A stretch of DNA of 64,000 bases from Actinoallomurus bryophytorum (GTDB lineage Bacteria; Actinomycetota; Actinomycetes; Streptosporangiales; Streptosporangiaceae), in contig NZ_VFOZ01000003.1 in the NCBI RefSeq assembly GCF_006716425.1, positions 248,001-312,000 on the forward strand, read 5' to 3'. Within the stretch, counting starts at the first letter, position 1. Each line of letters starts with the position of its first letter. The position numbers and the translations under genes are program-made. Positions 42,163 through 53,364 of this stretch are shown piece by piece. The notes beneath the pieces were generated by a model, which saw only the letters and a list, made by a program, of their open reading frames with translations, was not told where the DNA came from and searched no databases.

Positions 42163-42348
42163 CGCACCCCAGGCAGATCTTCAGCGATCTCCCGGAACGG
42201 TCAGCAGGCTCGCAGGCGCTCGGCGAGCGCCGCTCCGGTGCCGCGACCCATGAACGTCAGTCCGTACCCCCCGCCGTGTCCGGGGTTCGCCATTCGGTGC
42301 CGGTCGGATGTGAAAGCCGGGACTTCTCGGTAATCTAGGGGTCGTAGG

Positions 42349-42430
42349 TCGAGAGGCGCTGCAACGGACCCGAGGGTCCGCCACGCTCGGCCTGCCATGT
42401 AACGGTAAGGGCGCCTCCCGATACGGGAGG
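42349..42430 (+). promoter_or_regulatory. S-adenosylhomocysteine riboswitch and SD-sequestering hairpin of metH
   Basis: The leader fits the SAH riboswitch layout. P1 pairs GAGGCGC (42353-42359) with GCGCCTC (42411-42417). The conserved core CTGCAACGG follows P1. P2 pairs GGACC (42366-42370) with GGTCC (42375-42379), and its loop CGAG pairs with CTCG of CTCGG (42386-42390) as a pseudoknot; AACGG lies before the P1 3' strand. Next, CCTCCCG (42414-42420) can pair with CGGGAGG (42424-42430), which contains the metH ribosome site. The two pairings compete for 42414-42417, so SAH binding should expose the site and switch MetH on. TAATCT at 42331-42336 is a likely -10. Confidence 0.82.
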
Positions 42431-42437
42431 TGGCCTG

Positions 42438-46061
<3,624 letters not shown>

Positions 46062-46089
46062 GGTCCCCGTGGCCGGCCCTCCACGGCTC

Positions 46090-46121
46090 AGGGCCGTCAG
46101 ACCCGTTGGTCTGACGGCCCT
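46090..46121. terminator. strong hairpin terminator after metH
   Basis: AGGGCCGTCAGACC (46090-46103) and GGTCTGACGGCCCT (46108-46121) are perfect 14-bp arms around the loop CGTT. It lies between the metH stop and the convergent DUF4097 gene's stop, so it can serve both. Confidence 0.8.
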
Positions 46122-46141
46122 GTCCGGGTGGGGGCCGCAGG

Positions 46142-46804
46142 TCACAGGCTGCGGGCGTTGATGTCGCCGCGCGAGGTGGTGGCGCGGATGCCCAGCTCGG
46201 CGGTGCCGTCGTTCTTGAGCGCGTTGCTGACGCGGCCGTGGCCGGTGCCGGCGTCCAGGGAGGCCGAGACACCGGCGGCGGCGCCGACCGAGATGTCGCC
46301 GGACCGGGTACGGAGCACGACCGCGCCGCGTACGGCCTCGGTGATCCGGATGTCGCCCCTCGCGGTGCTGATCTCCGCGGGGCCGCCCAGCCGGCCGACC
46401 TCGACGTCGCCGTCGACCGCGGTGAGGCGGACGCCCGCGGCCTCGTCGATCTTGATCTGGCGGTATGCGCCTTCGAAGGCGACGTCGCCGAGGCGTCCGA
46501 CGGCCCGGAGCTCGGCGCTGCCCGTCTTCGCCTCGACGCGGGAACCGGCGGGCAGCCGGACCGTCACCTCGACGGATCCGGAGGGGCCGAAGGGCTGGTT
46601 CTTCGCCGGCGTCTCGATCCGCAGCACGCCGTCGCGGTAGTCGACCGTGGTCTGCTCGGCGGCCTTGACGTCGCGGCCCTTCGCGGCGTCCGCGGGCAGG
46701 ACCTCGACCGCGGTGTCGGCCCGGTCGGCGGCGATGAACCGGACGCGCCCGGCGGGGACGTTCAGGACGGCGGAGATCGGGGCGGGGGTCTCGAACTTCT
46801 GCAT
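46142..46804 (-). CDS. DUF4097 family beta-helix protein
   Basis: A 220-residue protein made of short repeated strands such as VRLTAVDGDVEVGRLGGPAE, ISTARGDIRITEAVRGAVVL and RTRSGDISVGAAAGVS, the DUF4097 pattern that folds as a small beta-solenoid. There is no signal peptide or membrane helix. The role is unknown; members are often next to MarR-like or GntR regulators, as here. ATG at 46804 is chosen because GCAGGAGC lies just upstream. It is divergent from the GbsR-like gene with GTTGC boxes between them. Confidence 0.85.
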   Translation of the reverse strand: MQKFETPAPISAVLNVPAGRVRFIAADRADTAVEVLPADAAKGRDVKAAEQTTVDYRDGVLRIETPAKNQPFGPSGSVEVTVRLPAGSRVEAKTGSAELRAVGRLGDVAFEGAYRQIKIDEAAGVRLTAVDGDVEVGRLGGPAEISTARGDIRITEAVRGAVVLRTRSGDISVGAAAGVSASLDAGTGHGRVSNALKNDGTAELGIRATTSRGDINARSL

Positions 46805-46848
46805 GATGCGCTCCTGCGGCTCGTTGTTTCGAACACTGGAAACGCTAC

Positions 46849-46970
46849 GTTGCATTTCAATACTCGGCAACATCCTCGTTGCGTGAATACCTTATTTACA
46901 CAGGTGAACGCCTCAAGATCGTTGCAGTAGCCTCGAATTTAATGCAACAACCGTCCCCCCGTTTGTTGCA
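46849..46970. promoter_or_regulatory. cluster of five GTTGC boxes between DUF4097 and GbsR-like genes
   Basis: The 222-bp divergent gap holds GTTGCA at 46849-46854, GTTGCG at 46878-46883, GTTGCA at 46921-46926, the inverse TGCAAC at 46943-46948 and GTTGCA at 46965-46970. Flanks are AT-rich (TTTCAATAC, GTGAATAC, CGAATTTAA), unlike the surrounding DNA. The adjacent GbsR/MarR-like protein is the likely binder, controlling both genes. Confidence 0.55.
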
Positions 46971-47026
46971 ATGGATTGGAGGTGAACGCTATCTTGGCGG
47001 CATTCAGGGACACGATGGAGGTCGCG

Positions 47027-47785
47027 ATGCCGGGAGGCAGGCTCACTCAGCAGGAACGCCAGCAGATCGCGCTGGGGCTGGCCGACGGCCTCGCCTACGC
47101 GGAGATCGCCAGGCGTCTCGACCGCCCCACCTCCACGATCACGCGTGAGGTGATGCGCAACGGCGGCCCCACCGCCTACCGGGCGGACCTGGCCCACCGC
47201 GCCACCGAACGCCGTACCCACCGGCGCAGGGAGGCCGCGCCCCGGGGACCGGAGGCGTTCCCCCAGCCCCACGGACGCGACCCCGAGGCCGTACGCGAGT
47301 ACGAGGAGTTGTTCACCACCGTCCTGATGCAGGCGGGCACGCCCAAGATGATGGCCCGGGTGCAGGCCTGCCTCTACACCACCGACACGGGCAGCCTCAC
47401 CGCGGCCGAGCTCGTCCAGCGCCTCCAGGTCAGCCCGGCGTCCATCTCCAAGGCGATCACGTTCCTCGAAAGCCAGGGCCTCGTCCGCCGGGAACGCGAC
47501 GAACGCCGCCGCGACCGCTACGTCGTCGACGACGACATCTGGTACGAGGCGATGGTCGCCAGCGCCCGGTCCCTCGCCCAGGTCATCGAGGCCGCACGGA
47601 AGGGCGCGGGCATCCTCGGCCCCGGCACCCCGGCCGCCGTCCGCCTGGAGAACATCGCCCGTTTCGTCGACTTCGTCAGCGAGAGCATGACGCGGGCCGC
47701 GGAGCAGGCCCGCGAGGTCCTCCACACCAAAGCCGTGGCGACGCCGGGCGACACCGCCGAGCCGAGCGGGCCGGCCACGGGGTGA
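47027..47785 (+). CDS. GbsR/MarR-like regulator with N-terminal IS30-type HTH
   Basis: A 252-residue regulator with two DNA-binding modules. Residues about 6-50 match the HTH at the N-terminus of IS30-family transposases: LTQQERQQIALGLADGLAYA, EIARRLDRPTSTITREV. Residues about 95-195 are a GbsR/MarR winged helix: TAAELVQRLQVSPASISKAI, then FLESQGLVRRERDERRRDRY. No transposase catalytic domain follows, so this is a regulator that has taken up a transposase-like HTH. ATG at 47027 has GGAGGT upstream; ATG at 47015 is also possible. GTTGC boxes upstream are likely targets. Confidence 0.85.
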   Translation: MPGGRLTQQERQQIALGLADGLAYAEIARRLDRPTSTITREVMRNGGPTAYRADLAHRATERRTHRRREAAPRGPEAFPQPHGRDPEAVREYEELFTTVLMQAGTPKMMARVQACLYTTDTGSLTAAELVQRLQVSPASISKAITFLESQGLVRRERDERRRDRYVVDDDIWYEAMVASARSLAQVIEAARKGAGILGPGTPAAVRLENIARFVDFVSESMTRAAEQAREVLHTKAVATPGDTAEPSGPATG

Positions 47786-47805
47786 AAGATTCCGGCGGGG
47801 TCCGG

Positions 47806-47839
47806 ACATGTGACAGGTGTCCACCAAAAGGTCACATGT
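47806..47839. promoter_or_regulatory. 9-bp inverted repeat before the truncated sigma gene
   Basis: ACATGTGAC (47806-47814) and GTCACATGT (47831-47839) are perfect arms around 16 bp, directly before AGGAGG and a GTG at 47853. It could be an operator of the former sigma gene or the terminator of the GbsR-like gene, whose stop is at 47785. Confidence 0.4.
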
Positions 47840-47852
47840 TCCAGGAGGTCAG

Positions 47853-48181
47853 GTGTCGAGGGACCCGGGGCACGGCGTCACACGCTGAAGACGGCGGCGT
47901 TGATCGCGGAGCTGGCGGCCGGTGCGCCGCCGCCGCGGGAGGACTCGGCGGTCGCCGAGGTCTTCGACCGCCTGCCGGACCGCGATCGTGAACTCCTCGC
48001 GCTCGTGGCCTGGGAAGGCCTCTCCCACGCCGAGATCGCGACGACGCTCGGTTGCTCGTCAAACGCCGTGGGCGTTCGCCTGCACCGGGCGCGCAAACGC
48101 TTCGCGCGCGCCCTGCGGTCCGCGGGCGTCGACCGGCCTGCCGCCGCGGTGTCCGTTCTTCAGGAGAGTGATCTGACATGA
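47853..48181 (+). pseudogene. ECF sigma factor remnant, region 4 only
   Basis: A strong ribosome site (AGGAGG) precedes GTG at 47853, but that frame stops after eleven codons. Another frame then encodes a good sigma region 4: VFDRLPDRDRELLALVAWEG, LSHAEIATTLGCSSNAVGVR, LHRARKRFARALRSAG. Region 2 is entirely missing, so this cannot act as a normal sigma factor. The closest pattern in the window is the intact sigma at 24789-25397. Its 3' end overlaps the next short gene by ATGA, preserving the old operon structure. A free-standing region 4 peptide cannot be excluded. Confidence 0.65.
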
Positions 48182-48312
48182 CGTCCCCGATCGACGAGCT
48201 CGTCGCGGGTCTGGCAACGGTGCGCGACAGCGACATCACGAGCGAACCGGGCGGCGCCGGCGGCCGGTCCCTGCTCGCGGCCATTGGTCACCCCGCGGAA
48301 AGGCGACCCTGA
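48178..48312 (+). pseudogene. truncated 44-residue partner of the decayed sigma factor
   Basis: ATG overlapping the sigma stop opens a 44-codon frame: MTSPIDELVAGLATVRDSDI, then Gly-rich sequence, Ser-Leu-Leu-Ala-Ala-Ile and stop. This resembles only the cytoplasmic N-terminus of the CU044-type or similar membrane partners that follow ECF sigma genes. The membrane helix and outer domain are gone. The stop is 34 bp before a strong terminator, which suggests a deletion removed the rest of the gene. Confidence 0.5.
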
Positions 48313-48345
48313 GCCCCTTCCGCCCGGCTGACCGGGTCCGGCCGG

Positions 48346-48379
48346 TCCGAAAGGGGGTCCCGCGGGACCCCCTTTCGGA
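48346..48379. terminator. 34-bp perfect palindrome, bidirectional terminator
   Basis: TCCGAAAGGGGGTCCC (48346-48361) and GGGACCCCCTTTCGGA (48364-48379) are perfect 16-bp arms separated by two bases. It stands between the truncated plus-strand gene and the convergent amino acid transporter operon. It is the strongest hairpin in the window. Confidence 0.8.
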
Positions 48380-48394
48380 CTCGTACGCGACGGG

Positions 48395-49171
48395 TTACAG
48401 CACGCTCTTGAGGAAACTGGTCGTGCGCGCGTGCTGCGGGTTGTTGATGACCTGGTCGGGCGTTCCCGACTCCACGATCTGGCCGTCGTCCATGAAGGCG
48501 ACCTTGTCGGCGGCCTCGCGGGCGAAGCCGATCTCGTGGGTCACCACGATCATCGTCATCCCGGTCTGGGCCAGGTCCCGCATGACGTTCAGGACGTCGC
48601 CGACGAGCTCGGGGTCCAGCGCCGAGGTCGGCTCGTCGAAGAGCATCAGTTTGGGATCCATCGCCAGCGCGCGGGCGATCGCCACCCGCTGCTGCTGCCC
48701 GCCGGACAGCTGGCTCGGATAGGCGTCGGCGCGATCGCCGAGCCCGACCTGTTCCAGCAGCTGCATCCCGCGGGCACGCGCCTCGGACGGGCGTTTCTTC
48801 GCGACGCCGACCGGCGCCTCGATGATGTTGCCCAGCGCGGTGAGATGCGGGAAGAGGTTGAACCGCTGGAAGACCATCCCGATGCCGCGGCGCTGCGCCG
48901 AGACCTCGCGTGGCTTCATCTCCCGCGCGCGGCCGCCCCGCTCGGTGTAGCCCATCAGCTCGCCGTCGACGTAGATGCGGCCGCCGTCGATCTTCTCCAG
49001 ATGGTTGATGCAGCGCAGGAACGTCGACTTGCCCGAGCCCGACGGGCCGAGCAGGCAGAGCACCTGCCCGCGCTCGATGGTCAGGTCGATGCCCTTGAGC
49101 ACGTGGTTCGGCCCGAAGTGCTTCTGCACGCTGCGGGCCTCGACGATCGGTGCGGCTCCCGCCGTGTTCAT
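48395..49171 (-). CDS. polar amino acid ABC transporter ATP-binding protein
   Basis: A 258-residue GlnQ-type ATPase: Walker [19 protein letters not shown], signature [12 protein letters not shown], Walker [20 protein letters not shown], and switch [14 protein letters not shown]. An insertion with Gly-Tyr-Thr-Glu-Arg-Gly-Gly-Arg around residue 80 is common in actinobacterial members. It energises uptake with the permease, whose stop overlaps this ATG by 4 bp. It is the last gene of the three-gene operon and ends at the palindromic terminator. Confidence 0.95.
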   Translation of the reverse strand: MNTAGAAPIVEARSVQKHFGPNHVLKGIDLTIERGQVLCLLGPSGSGKSTFLRCINHLEKIDGGRIYVDGELMGYTERGGRAREMKPREVSAQRRGIGMVFQRFNLFPHLTALGNIIEAPVGVAKKRPSEARARGMQLLEQVGLGDRADAYPSQLSGGQQQRVAIARALAMDPKLMLFDEPTSALDPELVGDVLNVMRDLAQTGMTMIVVTHEIGFAREAADKVAFMDDGQIVESGTPDQVINNPQHARTTSFLKSVL

Positions 49172-50166
49172 GAGGGGCTCCCCATGCCTGAGTCGGTTCG
49201 TGCGACGGTGCGCAGCCGTACCCGCGCGGCCTGGTACCGCAGCCGGATCTGCTTCCACGGGGACGTCGGTGGCCGCCGGGCGGTGCCGCGGCCGAACCTG
49301 CGTTCGAGGTAGTACTGCGGTATCGAGAGCACCGTCGTCATGGCCAGGTACCACGCGCTCGCGACGATGAGCAGCTCGACCTGGCTGAGGTTCTGCGCCG
49401 AGATCTGGCTCGTCCGTGTGTACAGCTCGTGCACGGCGATGAGTTCCAGCAGCGCGGTGTTCTTCAGCATCGAGATGGTCTCGTTGCCCATCGGCGGGAT
49501 GATCACGCGCATGGCCTGGGGCAGGATGATGCGCCGCAGCGTGTACGTCGGCGACATGCCCAGCGAGTAGGCCGCCTCGATGTGCCCCGCGTCGACCGAG
49601 AGCAGGCCGGCGCGGACGATCTCGGATGCGTACGCGGCCTCGTTCAGCCCGAGCGCCAGCAGACCCGCGACGAACGCGGTGATGATCGTGCTGGTGTTCG
49701 CCGAGGCGAAGGTGATCGAGGTGAACGGGATCCCGATGCTCAGCCGCGAGTACAGCAGCCCGAGGTATCCCCAGAAGACGACCTGCACCAGCAGCGGCGT
49801 CCCGCGGAAGAACCAGACGTAGACCCAGGACAGGACCCGCAGGACCGGGTTGGTCGAGAGCCGCATCACCGCCAGGAGGACGGCGAGCATGGTCGCCAGG
49901 ATCATCGAGGTCGCCGTCAGGGTGACCGTCAGGCCCACGCCGCTCAGGATGCGCGTGTCGAACAGGTATTTCGCGACGACAGTGTGGTCGATGTTGGGGT
50001 TGCGCCAGAACGACGCCAGCGTGCCGCCGAACACGACCAGCAGGGCCGCCGCGGCGACCCAGCGGCCCGTGTGCCGCAGCGGCATGGCCGCCACGTCATC
50101 GTCCGCGGGCGACGGCGTGGCGGCCTGCCCGGCTCCGTGTTCGGTGCTGATGGCCTTACCGCTCAT
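49168..50166 (-). CDS. polar amino acid ABC transporter permease
   Basis: A 332-residue permease of the HisMQ/GlnP family. The inner-membrane core has five to six helices. The EAA loop that contacts the ATPase is in [19 protein letters not shown], then [20 protein letters not shown]. About 45 cytoplasmic residues precede the first helix, and a basic tail of about 40 residues follows the last; both are longer than in the classic 220-residue permeases. Stop and start overlap the neighbours by 4 bp on each side. Confidence 0.93.
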   Translation of the reverse strand: MSGKAISTEHGAGQAATPSPADDDVAAMPLRHTGRWVAAAALLVVFGGTLASFWRNPNIDHTVVAKYLFDTRILSGVGLTVTLTATSMILATMLAVLLAVMRLSTNPVLRVLSWVYVWFFRGTPLLVQVVFWGYLGLLYSRLSIGIPFTSITFASANTSTIITAFVAGLLALGLNEAAYASEIVRAGLLSVDAGHIEAAYSLGMSPTYTLRRIILPQAMRVIIPPMGNETISMLKNTALLELIAVHELYTRTSQISAQNLSQVELLIVASAWYLAMTTVLSIPQYYLERRFGRGTARRPPTSPWKQIRLRYQAARVRLRTVARTDSGMGSPS

Positions 50167-51071
50167 GCCTTGCCGTTGATCAGTGCGGCGTCGATGGCGT
50201 AGGGCGTGAGCTTGTACTTGGCGAGCATCTGTTTGTACGTGCCGTCCTGGATCAGCGACTTCAGCGCGGCCTGCAGGGCCAGCGTCAGGTCATGGTCCTT
50301 CTTGAGCACGCCGATGCCCGTGTTGACCGGCGCGTACCCGCCGGGGTGCTGGCTGTCGTGGACGACCTCGAAGAGCTTGCCGCTGCCGGCCGTGACCGCG
50401 GCGTACTCCGCCGGAGCCGCGTCGAGCACGTCCGCGGTGGCCTTGCTCGCACGTACGGCGAGCTGCGCGTCGGTCTCGGCCGGCACTTCGACGAGCTTCA
50501 TCGCCGGCTTGCCGACCCCGGGGCACTTGCGGGACTCGGTCTTCATCAGGTCCGACTGGACCGTCGCCTTGGCGACGGCGACCGACTTGCCGCACAGGTC
50601 GAGCACCGTGCCGACGTGGTCGGGGTTGCCCTTCTTGACGAGAATGGCCATGCCGGCGTGGAAGTAGTCGACGAAGTCGAGCGTCTTCTGACGCTCGGCG
50701 GTGTCGTTCATCCCGTTGATGATGATGTTGTGCTTGCCCGACTGCAGCGACGGGATGATGGTGTCGAAGTCCTGGTTCTCGAAGCGGAAGCCGATGCCGA
50801 GCTTGCCTCCGATCGCCTGCCCCAGGTCGTAGTCGAAGCCGGTGAACTTCCCGCTCTCGGTCAGCATCTCCATGGGCGCGTAGACGCCGCTGGCGACGTT
50901 GACTCCGCCCTTGAAGCGCGCCGGGACCATCGCGGCGAGGGCGCTGTCCTTGGCGACGGCCACCTGGCTCTGCTTTGGCTGCGTCGAATCCTCGGTGTTG
51001 CTGCATGCCGACAGCGAGGCGCTCAACGCGGCGACGGCCATTGTGGCCGTTACGAAACGCGCTCGAAACAT
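50163..51071 (-). CDS. amino acid ABC transporter substrate-binding lipoprotein
   Basis: A 302-residue family 3 solute-binding protein. The signal peptide ends in the lipobox Leu-Ser-Ala-Cys (residues about 21-24), so it is tethered outside the membrane. The binding core shows GVYAPMEMLTESGKFTGFDY, DTIIPSLQSGKHNIIINGM and ILVKKGNP. The ligand is probably a polar amino acid. ATG at 51071 has GGAG seven bases upstream; ATG at 51083 is possible. It is the first gene of the operon, so it should be the most expressed. Confidence 0.92.
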   Translation of the reverse strand: MFRARFVTATMAVAALSASLSACSNTEDSTQPKQSQVAVAKDSALAAMVPARFKGGVNVASGVYAPMEMLTESGKFTGFDYDLGQAIGGKLGIGFRFENQDFDTIIPSLQSGKHNIIINGMNDTAERQKTLDFVDYFHAGMAILVKKGNPDHVGTVLDLCGKSVAVAKATVQSDLMKTESRKCPGVGKPAMKLVEVPAETDAQLAVRASKATADVLDAAPAEYAAVTAGSGKLFEVVHDSQHPGGYAPVNTGIGVLKKDHDLTLALQAALKSLIQDGTYKQMLAKYKLTPYAIDAALINGKA

Positions 51072-51465
51072 AGCGGGCTCCATTCGGGGGTTAATTGTCC
51101 GTTGGCCATTCGATGGCCGACCGGGGCGGGGGCGGGACCAGGCGGTTCCATATTTCGCGCAGGCCGAGATCGTACTGAAGATCATGATCTCGTGTGCACC
51201 GCCGGTCTTTTGCCGAAAGGACGAAGATAGGGCCAACGCCCGCCTTCTGGGCAAAAAATGTCAACTCTTGGTTGGTGCGATACAGGACATTCCACACATT
51301 TCGCCTAGTTCGTCCGTCTGTGGGGCGCGTGATGCCCTCGCGTGCGCGTCCCGGAAAGTTCTTTGAAGAAGTCCGGGAGACGGTGTCGGATCGCCGTGGT
51401 GGAGTTCGTAGCAGGGGTGAGGCCGCCCGTGAGGGGCGGCGCACCCTGGCAGAGGAACCGCGATC
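51072..51465. other. 394-bp intergenic region between divergent operons
   Basis: No gene can be supported here. The region holds the promoters of the amino acid transporter operon (minus) and the DHFR-like gene (plus). On the minus strand TTGACA is present at about 51262-51267, followed by a T-run, but no convincing -10 lies at the right distance. GATCATGATC near 51180-51190 is a small palindrome. GAGGCCGCCC and GGGGCGGC near 51420 can form a short stem before the DHFR-like gene. Confidence 0.4.
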
Positions 51466-52089
51466 ATGAAGCTGACGACCATGACTCAGGTCACCATCGA
51501 TGGAGTGATGCAGGGGAACGGCGGCGCGTCGGATGAGGACCGCAGGAACGGGTTCGAGCGCGGCGGATGGGCCCGGGGGAAGGGCGACCGCGAGACTCAC
51601 GCGTTCATCAACCAGACTTACCGGCGCGCCGAGGCGTTCCTGTTCGGCCGGCGGACCTACGAGCTGTTCGCCGGCTCATGGGGGACCCTGACGGCCCAGG
51701 ACGCCCCGGGCTGGGAGTCCGTCGTGGAGGCGTTGAACACCCGGCCCAAGTACGTGGCGTCGGCCACGCTCACCGATCCGGCGTGGCTGTTCACGACCGT
51801 CCTGTCCGGCGACATCGCGGCCGCGGTCCGAGAGCTGAAGGCCCGGCAGGGGGGTGAGCTGCAGGTGCACGGCAGTGGCATCCTGGCCCGGTGGCTGCTG
51901 GACAACGATCTGGTCGACGAGATGACCCTGATCACCGTCCCGGTGGTCGTCGGCCAGGGCACTCGGTTGTTCCCCGATGCGGGCCCGGATCTCGCGCTGG
52001 ACCTGGTCGAGTCGCGCGTCGACTCCAAGGGCGTGACGATCCAGGTCTTCCGGCCGGCCGGGCGCCCGGAGTATGCGCCGACGGCTTGA
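51466..52089 (+). CDS. dihydrofolate reductase family (RibD C-terminal-like) protein
   Basis: A 207-residue DHFR-fold protein of the RibD_C/YyaP group: LTTMTQVTIDGVMQGNGGAS at the start, RRAEAFLFGRRTYELFAGSW, then LQVHGSGILARWLLDNDLVD and VVGQGTRLFPD. Members bind NADPH, but most have no known substrate. ATG at 51466 has a GAGGAACC-type ribosome site. A YciI-like gene follows after 53 bp; this pairing is frequent in actinobacteria. A second DHFR-like gene is at 62073. Confidence 0.88.
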   Translation: MKLTTMTQVTIDGVMQGNGGASDEDRRNGFERGGWARGKGDRETHAFINQTYRRAEAFLFGRRTYELFAGSWGTLTAQDAPGWESVVEALNTRPKYVASATLTDPAWLFTTVLSGDIAAAVRELKARQGGELQVHGSGILARWLLDNDLVDEMTLITVPVVVGQGTRLFPDAGPDLALDLVESRVDSKGVTIQVFRPAGRPEYAPTA

Positions 52090-52142
52090 AGTCCCTGACC
52101 ACCGAACCATGCCGTCTTACACCCACAGGAGATGATCTTCAG

Positions 52143-52466
52143 ATGCGTTACCTGGTTTCCGTGATCGATGACAAGAGCAATCCCGGCAGCACGGACAGGC
52201 AGCCTGCCATCAGCGTGTTCAACGAACGACTGATCGCCGAGGGCTACTGGGTTTTCGCGGGGGGACTCGCGGACACCGACGCGGCCACGGTCATCGACAA
52301 CCGGGGCGAGCAGGCGGTCTTCAGCGACGGACCTTTCGTGGAGTCGAAGGAGTACCTCGCCGGCGTCTGGGTGTGGGAGGCCCCCGATCTGGACGTGGTC
52401 CTCAAGCTCGCCGCCGAGGCGTCGAAGGTCTGCGATCGAAAGATCGAGGTACGGCCGTTCCAGTGA
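52143..52466 (+). CDS. YciI/DGPF domain protein
   Basis: A 107-residue ferredoxin-like-fold protein: MRYLVSVIDDKSNPG, GYWVFAGGLADTDAATVID, and the signature VFSDGPFVESKEYLAGVWVW followed by APDLD. YciI-like proteins are small dimers, often encoded beside ECF sigma factors of the SigJ/DUF6596 group; none is next to this one, but a decayed one is at 63583-64000. ATG has GGAG eight bases upstream. The 163 bp that follow show nothing clear. Confidence 0.87.
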   Translation: MRYLVSVIDDKSNPGSTDRQPAISVFNERLIAEGYWVFAGGLADTDAATVIDNRGEQAVFSDGPFVESKEYLAGVWVWEAPDLDVVLKLAAEASKVCDRKIEVRPFQ

Positions 52467-52629
52467 GCCGTCGCCCCGCCGCGTGCAGGGGTCTGAGAAA
52501 CATCCGTGTCAGAGCGCGCTCATGCACATCGCCGGCCTGGCGTAACTCGGCTGCACCGTTCTCCCTTTCCCCTCGCGTCCAGCCCGGCGGTGAGGTGCCA
52601 CGTCGACTCGACACGTCCTTCGGTCTCGG

Positions 52630-53220
52630 TCACCGGTCATCGCCGGCTGTGGCGGGGATGGCGTTGTCGATGAGGACGGCGGCGGTGGCGGCGGCGGTGG
52701 GGAAGGCGTCGGCGTTGAGGACCCTGGTGCGGGCCGCGGCGCCGTCGATGAGCAGCGCGAGCTGCTCGCCGAGCTGTTCGGGGTCGGCGGCGCCGGCTTC
52801 GCGGGCGGTGTCGGCGAGCCGCGCGGCGACGGCCTTCTTGTAGTCGCGTGCGTACTGGGATGCGGGGTGCTCGGGGTCGTGCAGCTCGACGGTGGCGGCG
52901 ATGTAGGGGCACAGGGGAGTGGCGGGGGGGATGTCGAAGGCGGCGAGGAGCCGTTCGCGGGGCGTGAGGTCGGTGCGGTCGAACACGCCGGACAGAACGG
53001 AGGGGTCGAACCGGCGCAGGTACTCGGCGACGAGTTCGTCCTTGCCGGTGAAGTGCTGGTAGGCCGTGCGCTTGGACACCTGGGCCGCCGCGCAGAGCTG
53101 GTCCATGCCGGTGCGGTTGATGCCCTGCTCGCGGAACAGCTGCTGGGACGCGCTGATGATGCGCTCGCGGGCGCCCCGGCCGCGGCGGCGGCCCGTGGGG
53201 CCCTTCTCCAACTGCGTCAT
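52630..53220 (-). CDS. TetR family transcriptional regulator
   Basis: A 196-residue TetR repressor. The HTH reads ARERIISASQQLFREQGINR, then TGMDQLCAAAQVSKRTAYQH and FTGKDELVAEYLRRFD. The ligand domain contains CPYIAATVELHDPEHPASQY, a block common in regulators of SDR or reductase genes. It is divergent from the SDR/F420-reductase-like operon, and GTGTACATAA repeats lie between them, so self-regulation and repression of that operon are likely. Confidence 0.9.
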   Translation of the reverse strand: MTQLEKGPTGRRRGRGARERIISASQQLFREQGINRTGMDQLCAAAQVSKRTAYQHFTGKDELVAEYLRRFDPSVLSGVFDRTDLTPRERLLAAFDIPPATPLCPYIAATVELHDPEHPASQYARDYKKAVAARLADTAREAGAADPEQLGEQLALLIDGAAARTRVLNADAFPTAAATAAVLIDNAIPATAGDDR

Positions 53221-53252
53221 GGCTCCATCGTACCGCGGCTAGGTAACGACCA

Positions 53253-53320
53253 GTGTACATAATTTGCGTCCCGGCCGCCCGCCCCGTACGTTAAGAAAAC
53301 AGGGCGGTGTACATAACACC
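53253..53320. promoter_or_regulatory. repeated GTGTACATAA boxes, probable TetR operator
   Basis: GTGTACATAA occurs at 53253-53262 and again at 53307-53316; the second is part of GGTGTACATAACACC (53306-53320), whose GGTGT/ACACC ends are inverted. Both lie in the 144-bp gap between the TetR gene and the SDR gene. TTAAGAAAAC between them is AT-rich and may be part of a promoter. Confidence 0.6.
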
Positions 53321-53364
53321 GTCGCCCCAGGTGCGCACAGCACCACCGACCCACGGGAGCGACT

